Origin: Sphingobium sp. Ant17 | GTDB taxonomy: Bacteria > Pseudomonadota > Alphaproteobacteria > Sphingomonadales > Sphingomonadaceae | Length of the DNA stretch: 64,000 bases | Direction: 5' to 3' | Assembly (NCBI RefSeq): GCF_000588875.1 | Contig: NZ_JEMV01000015.1 | Coordinates: 25,564-89,563, forward strand | Shown here: piece after piece, positions 60,077 through 64,000 of the stretch | Layout of the letters: every line of letters begins with the position of its first letter | How positions within the stretch are numbered: position 1 is the stretch's first letter | Position numbers and translations under genes: made by a program | The notes under the pieces: model-generated | Told to the model about the DNA's origin: nothing | Database searches by the model: none | What the model saw: only the letters and a program-made list of their open reading frames with translations

Positions 60077-60993
60077 ATGATTACATCTCCGATATGGTTG
60101 CCCGCGACCCTGCTGGCGGGTGGGGTGCAGGCGTGGCGCACGGCCGTCCAGCGGCGGGTGAGCCAGTCGCTGTCGCTCAATGCGGCGGGGCTGGTGCGCT
60201 ATCTCTATGGCGTTCCGTTCACGCTGATGCTGCTGGGCGGATATCGGCTGGTCTTTCCCGCCCCCCTGCCCTCGGTCGGGCCGCTATTCCTGCTCTTTTG
60301 CGCGGCGGGCGGGCTGGCACAGATCATCGCGACCAATTTGCTGATCCTGGCCTTTACCCATCGCAATTTCGTCGTCGGCACTGCCTATTCCAAGACCGAG
60401 GCAGCGCAGGGCGCGGTCCTTTCCTTCCTGTTGCTGGGCGAACGATTATCGGCTCTGCCTGGGCGGGGATAAGCTGCGGCGTTGCAGGGGTCATGCTGTT
60501 GTCGACCGGGGGTAAGCGGATGGGGCCGGGGGATTTTCTCCGGGCGCTGGGCCAGCCTGCCGCGCGGGCGGGCATCGCATCGGGCTTCTTCTTTGCACTC
60601 ACCGCGATCGGCATTCGCCGCGCGACGCAGACGGTGGAGACGGATGACGCCGTGCTGGCGGCGCTGATGGTGCTGGCAGTGACGGTCCTGCTTCAGACTA
60701 TGATGCAGGGCACCTATCTGCTGCTGCGCGAGCCGGGCGAGATGCGGCGGGTCTTTGCCAGTTGGCGGGTGTCGGGCCAGGTCGGGCTGCTCTCCGCGCT
60801 GGGCTCGGCCTGCTGGTTCACCGGCTTTGCCACAGCGCCGGTCGCGCTAGTGCGGATCGTGGGGCAGATCGAGGTCGCCTTCACCATGGCGTTCGGCCAT
60901 TTCTACTTGAAGGAAGCGATGCGGCGGAGCGAGTTGGTCGGGCTGCTGCTGGTGGTCGGCGGCGTCGTGCTGGCGCTGGCGGGGGCCTTGTGA
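60077..60993 (+). pseudogene. EamA/DMT family transporter, frameshifted
   Basis: A ten-helix drug/metabolite transporter of about 305 residues when rebuilt. The first frame runs to 60472 (PATLLAGGVQAWRTAVQRRV, HRNFVVGTAYSKTEAAQGAVL) and then ends after RLSALPGRG. Reusing base 60457 continues as WAGISCGVAGVMLLSTGGKR and the second EamA half (GSACWFTGFATAPVALVRIVGQIEVAFTM) to 60993. One base is missing in TCTGCCTGG. The substrate is unknown. The break falls between the two EamA repeats. Confidence 0.85.
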
Positions 60994-61033
60994 CGGCGCG
61001 CTAACGCTTCCTTTACTATGGCGCGATAGCGTC

Positions 61034-62800
61034 ATGGTGGTGGGAAACGCAGCAGACATCGGAACCGTCGCCAAAGCGGTCATGAAGGTCGCCAAATTGT
61101 CGGGCGACCTGGGCATCCGCACGCTCGACCTGCAGGCCGACATCAGCGAACTGGCCGACCGGGTGACGCAGCAGGCGCAGATGATCGAGGCGATCAGTGG
61201 TGCCGCTGGGCAATTGTCGCGCGATGGCGACAGCGTGGCGCTGGCCGGGCAGGATGCGCGGGAACAGGCGATCGCGGCGCGCGCCATCATCGATGATTCG
61301 GGCCGCCAGCTCTCCGCCGCCAACAGCAATTTCGTCGATCTGATCGACCAGGTCAGCCATATCCATGCGCGGCTCGACGGCTTTGGCGAGGCGCTGCGCA
61401 CCGTCGCCCATGTCACCAGCATGATCAGCGGCATCGCCAGCCAGACCAACCTGCTGGCGCTCAACGCCACGATCGAGGCGGCGCGGGCGGGCGATGCGGG
61501 GCGCGGCTTTGCCGTGGTCGCGGCCGAGGTCAAGAAACTGGCGCAGGAAACCGCCGCCGCCACCCAGACCATCGAACAGTCGATCGCGGCGCTGACCGGC
61601 GAGGCGGGCGGCATGCTCGCCAGCATCACCCAGGGCGCGCAGACCGCGCGCACCGCCCAGTCGGACACGCGCAACATCGAAACGCTGGTCGAGCGGCTCG
61701 CCGCGCTGATGCTCGACCTGTCGAGCAATAGCGAGACGGTGGCGCGGCGGATCGCGTCGATGGTCGGGTCCGCGGGCGAGATCCGCACCGGCATCGCGAC
61801 GCTGGCCAGCACGTCGAGCGACAATGCCGACGGGCTGCAACGGCTGTCGGGCCGCGTGTCGACCGCCAGCAGCGATACCAATATGCTGCTGCAATATCTG
61901 GCCGAAAGCGGGGTCGATATTCCAGACTCGCCCTATATCCGCTTCAGCCTGGAGTCCGCGCAAAAGGTCGCGGACGCCATCGAGCAGGCAATCGAGCGCG
62001 GTGAGGCAAGCGAAGCGGCGATCTTCAGCGACGATTATGCGCCGATCCCCGGCACCAACCCGCCGCAATATACGCACCCCGTGCAGGCAGTGATCCTGCC
62101 CGTCGCCCGCGCGCAGCAGGAACGGGCGCGCGGCTTTACCGGGCTGTTCGGCATGACCTTCACCGACCGCAACGCCTATGGCGCGGTCGCCATGCCCGAA
62201 CGCGCGCAGCCGCAGCGGCCGGGCGACGACCTGTGGAACGCGGAACATGCGCGGCAGGGGCTGATCTTCGACTTTGCCGACACGCGCGAACAGGCGCGGA
62301 CCACCCAGCCCTTCTGCATCAAAGCCTATCGCCGCCTGACCGCGAGCGGCGAAGTGCTGCTGCTCAAACAGGTGATCGCGTCGATCCATGTGAAGGGGCG
62401 GCACTGGGGCATTTTGCAAATGGCCTATCAGGACCAAGCTAAGCGCGGCCTGGCCAAGCGGCCGCCGCGCCCTTGCCAAATCTGTGAAGTTCACACCATC
62501 GCAGGCCACGCAATTGCGGGCGAACGGACGCGTGGCGTCAATTTCGCAATAGGAGAATTTTTGCGAAGTGGGCGCGCGCGGAAACGCGGGGGACGGACGG
62601 CGAGAAAGAGCGGGGCGAGCATGGCATGGATTGGGGGATGTAGGACAGGGGGCTTGTTGGCCGATAAGCGAATTTCTGGTCTGAGTTGGGATGTGGCGAT
62701 AGTTGTCGTTCGCGCCCGTCCCTTGCCAGCCAGAACAGGACGTTTACCTGCAGGTTCGCGAACGACTATTTTTTCAAGACCCGCCGCTCGCTCAATGTAA
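61034..62800 (+). CDS. Soluble methyl-accepting chemotaxis-type signalling protein
   Basis: A cytosolic MCP-like protein. Residues 1-300 are a coiled-coil signalling domain with the conserved tip [40 protein letters not shown]. There is no transmembrane or HAMP segment. A C-terminal region (300-465) is a probable sensor domain ([37 protein letters not shown]). After MAYQDQA the frame continues for about 120 unusual, basic residues to a stop at 62800. A TAA in the next frame at 62440-62442 suggests the true end is there, with one base lost. GC-rich dyad sequence just after it may be a terminator. No RBS is obvious at the ATG. Confidence 0.78.
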   Translation: MVVGNAADIGTVAKAVMKVAKLSGDLGIRTLDLQADISELADRVTQQAQMIEAISGAAGQLSRDGDSVALAGQDAREQAIAARAIIDDSGRQLSAANSNFVDLIDQVSHIHARLDGFGEALRTVAHVTSMISGIASQTNLLALNATIEAARAGDAGRGFAVVAAEVKKLAQETAAATQTIEQSIAALTGEAGGMLASITQGAQTARTAQSDTRNIETLVERLAALMLDLSSNSETVARRIASMVGSAGEIRTGIATLASTSSDNADGLQRLSGRVSTASSDTNMLLQYLAESGVDIPDSPYIRFSLESAQKVADAIEQAIERGEASEAAIFSDDYAPIPGTNPPQYTHPVQAVILPVARAQQERARGFTGLFGMTFTDRNAYGAVAMPERAQPQRPGDDLWNAEHARQGLIFDFADTREQARTTQPFCIKAYRRLTASGEVLLLKQVIASIHVKGRHWGILQMAYQDQAKRGLAKRPPRPCQICEVHTIAGHAIAGERTRGVNFAIGEFLRSGRARKRGGRTARKSGASMAWIGGCRTGGLLADKRISGLSWDVAIVVVRARPLPARTGRLPAGSRTTIFSRPAARSM

Positions 62801-62957
62801 ACCTGAACAGCCAAAACCCGCGCCCAAATATGGAAATCACGCCGCAAATTACATTACCACAAGTTTTGTAGATTTTACCTGTATGTGTATTATTTAAATA
62901 ATTTTATCAAAAATAACTTATAGAAATATAAGATATATATTATTAAATTTTTGAAAA
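62443..62957. other. Probable non-coding stretch and drop in GC
   Basis: If the MCP gene ends near 62442, this 515-bp stretch holds no recognisable gene. From about 62840 the composition turns sharply AT-rich (runs such as TTATTTAAATAATTTTATC near 62890) and stays so through the terminal kinase gene. No terminator for that gene can be assigned with confidence. Confidence 0.45.
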
Positions 62958-64000
62958 TCACATCAATATCGCCTTATTAATTGCAATTTTCATTGCATTA
63001 ATGCTATAAGGCTTTTCAAGATATTGAATTCTTGAATTACAAAGCATGTCAGTTATATCGTTGCTGGCGTCTCGACCTGATGAGATAACTACCGATACAT
63101 GCCGATTATTGTCCATTACTTCTTGAACTATGTCTAAACCAGACCCATCAGGTAATCCAAGATCAGTAACTACGACGTGGAAATTCTGCAGAGAGAGCTT
63201 TTCTTTCGCTTCTCGTATCGTGCCCGTTCCGACCACTCTATGGCCCAATTCTTCCAGCATTTCACTCAGGATCTTCCGGACCAAGATTTGGTCTTCTACG
63301 ATTAGAATGGACTTACAATTGAGAGCATCGCCTTCATCGTGATTGGCAACTTCGCAGGTTAGCGGTGCAGAAGGCATCGGTGTAGATGCAGAAGGTCTTC
63401 CAAGGTCCAAGACATTGCGAATTTTCTGCGCAAGCCCTTCTCGCGTGAAAGGCTTCGCGATCAGTTCGACGCCTTCGTCCAGCCGACCGGCGTGAACGAT
63501 GGCATTCTGGGTGTAACCAGAGGTAAAAAGCACTTGGATAGATGGCAGCTTCTGTTTAGCACGACGCGCCAGCTCCTGGCTTTTAAGCGCGCCCGGCATA
63601 ACCACATCAGTAAATAATAGATCGATTTTAGCCCCGCTGTTAACGATAGCCAGACCGTTATCCGCGTTGCTGGCTTCCAATATTGTGTAGCCCAGATCTG
63701 AGAGAAGTTCGACAGAAGTTGCCCGTACGGTGTCATCATCTTCGACGACCAATATTACTTCATTCGCCATAGATTGAGGAGCCGTCGGTGTCTCGGAAGC
63801 CAGGATCTCTTCATTTTGGCGAGTGTGCGGCAAATAGATGCGAACCGTCGTGCCCTCACCCACCTCGCTGTAAATATTAATGTGTCCGTTGGATTGCTTG
63901 ACGAACCCGTAGACCATACTCAGCCCCAAGCCAGTGCCTTGCCCTGGGTCTTTGGTCGTAGAAGGTAGGATACACTTTTGAGGATATGGTGGGGGATGCC
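62958..64000 (-). CDS. Hybrid histidine kinase, C-terminal part with two receiver domains (partial)
   Basis: The 3' end of a sensor kinase that continues beyond the window. It has the end of the ATPase domain (G-box GQGTGLGLSMVYGFVKQSNGHI), then receiver 1 (VILVVEDDDTVR, phospho-Asp in LLFTDVVMPG, FTSGYT, KPF) and receiver 2 (ILIVEDQILVRK, VVVTDLGLPDGSG, ISSGRD, EKPY). Codon use and GC content are clearly lower than in the rest of the window, suggesting acquisition from elsewhere. At 63970 one base seems missing: residues before it (GIPHHILKSV) and after it (STTKDPGQG) are in different frames. Intact sequence from 63929 down. Confidence 0.85.
   Translation of the reverse strand, partial: HPPPYPQKCILPSTTKDPGQGTGLGLSMVYGFVKQSNGHINIYSEVGEGTTVRIYLPHTRQNEEILASETPTAPQSMANEVILVVEDDDTVRATSVELLSDLGYTILEASNADNGLAIVNSGAKIDLLFTDVVMPGALKSQELARRAKQKLPSIQVLFTSGYTQNAIVHAGRLDEGVELIAKPFTREGLAQKIRNVLDLGRPSASTPMPSAPLTCEVANHDEGDALNCKSILIVEDQILVRKILSEMLEELGHRVVGTGTIREAKEKLSLQNFHVVVTDLGLPDGSGLDIVQEVMDNNRHVSVVISSGRDASNDITDMLCNSRIQYLEKPYSINAMKIAINKAILM

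Noticed and set aside
61016..62509. Minus-strand frame opposite the MCP gene
   Set aside because: Antisense of a coiled-coil gene with obvious MCP signature; not a protein-like sequence.
1..64000. tRNA, rRNA, CRISPR arrays or prophage
   Set aside because: No T-loop/anticodon patterns, no regularly spaced repeats, and no phage structural genes were seen; the S24 repressor alone does not indicate a prophage.

Overview
The window looks like a gene-dense, GC-rich stretch of chromosome from an alphaproteobacterium of the Sphingomonadaceae (Sphingobium/Sphingomonas type). This is inferred from the gene set: exosortase-A-associated sugar genes, a class I lysyl-tRNA synthetase, a DgcA-type epimerase, a heme oxygenase-bacteriophytochrome operon, and a TonB-ExbB-ExbD-ExbD operon, all with proteins of sphingomonad character. 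No rRNA, tRNA or CRISPR array was recognised.

Layout. 0-3.3 kb: end of cstA and ybdD, an IS30-family element sitting in a palindromic repeat, and xdhC. 3.3-4.6 kb: an S24/CI-like repressor facing a tiny HTH-like protein across two dyads. 4.6-9.1 kb: two divergent operons of exosortase-A-associated polysaccharide genes. 9-16.5 kb: PfpI, topoisomerase IB, an MscS channel, dgcA, a methyltransferase fused to an anti-sigma-like half, an ABC exporter and a PilZ protein. 16.6-19.3 kb: TonB energy-transduction operon. 19.5-25.6 kb: homoserine dehydrogenase, GlpX, a MerC-like protein and a MASE1-PAS-GGDEF cyclase. 25.7-32 kb: catalase, ClpS, phasin and PHA synthase, and an AlaC-like aminotransferase. 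32-36 kb: an orphan [2Fe-2S] oxidoreductase subunit and the bphO-bphP light-sensing pair. 36-41 kb: two RcnB-like proteins, a 2OG-Fe(II) oxygenase, LysRS and a second PilZ protein. 41-51.5 kb: a DinG-like helicase, SixA, GNAT, the rpmF-plsX-fabH-ihfA-merR operon, an MBL hydrolase, an Rrf2 regulator, and the ridA-arsC-like-GDPD operon. 51.5-54.7 kb: small accessory genes. 54.9-62.8 kb: nrdAB, fumarase, an EamA permease and a soluble MCP. The last kilobase is AT-rich and carries the end of a sensor kinase with two receiver domains.

How genes work together. nrdA-nrdB, bphO-bphP, phaC-phaP, tonB-exbB-exbD-exbD and rpmF-plsX-fabH are recognisable functional operons with short or overlapping junctions. 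PhaC and phasin are separated by a striking perfect inverted repeat that looks like a PhaR-type operator.

Caution. At least seven single-base deletions, all at short G or C runs, break genes that should be intact (ABC exporter, tonB twice, alaC, ridA, nrdA, eamA); two more are likely in the MCP and the terminal kinase. Several of these genes are normally essential or strongly selected and every error is a loss of one base, so uncorrected sequencing error is a better explanation than gene decay. I list these loci as frameshifted and describe the reconstructed product.
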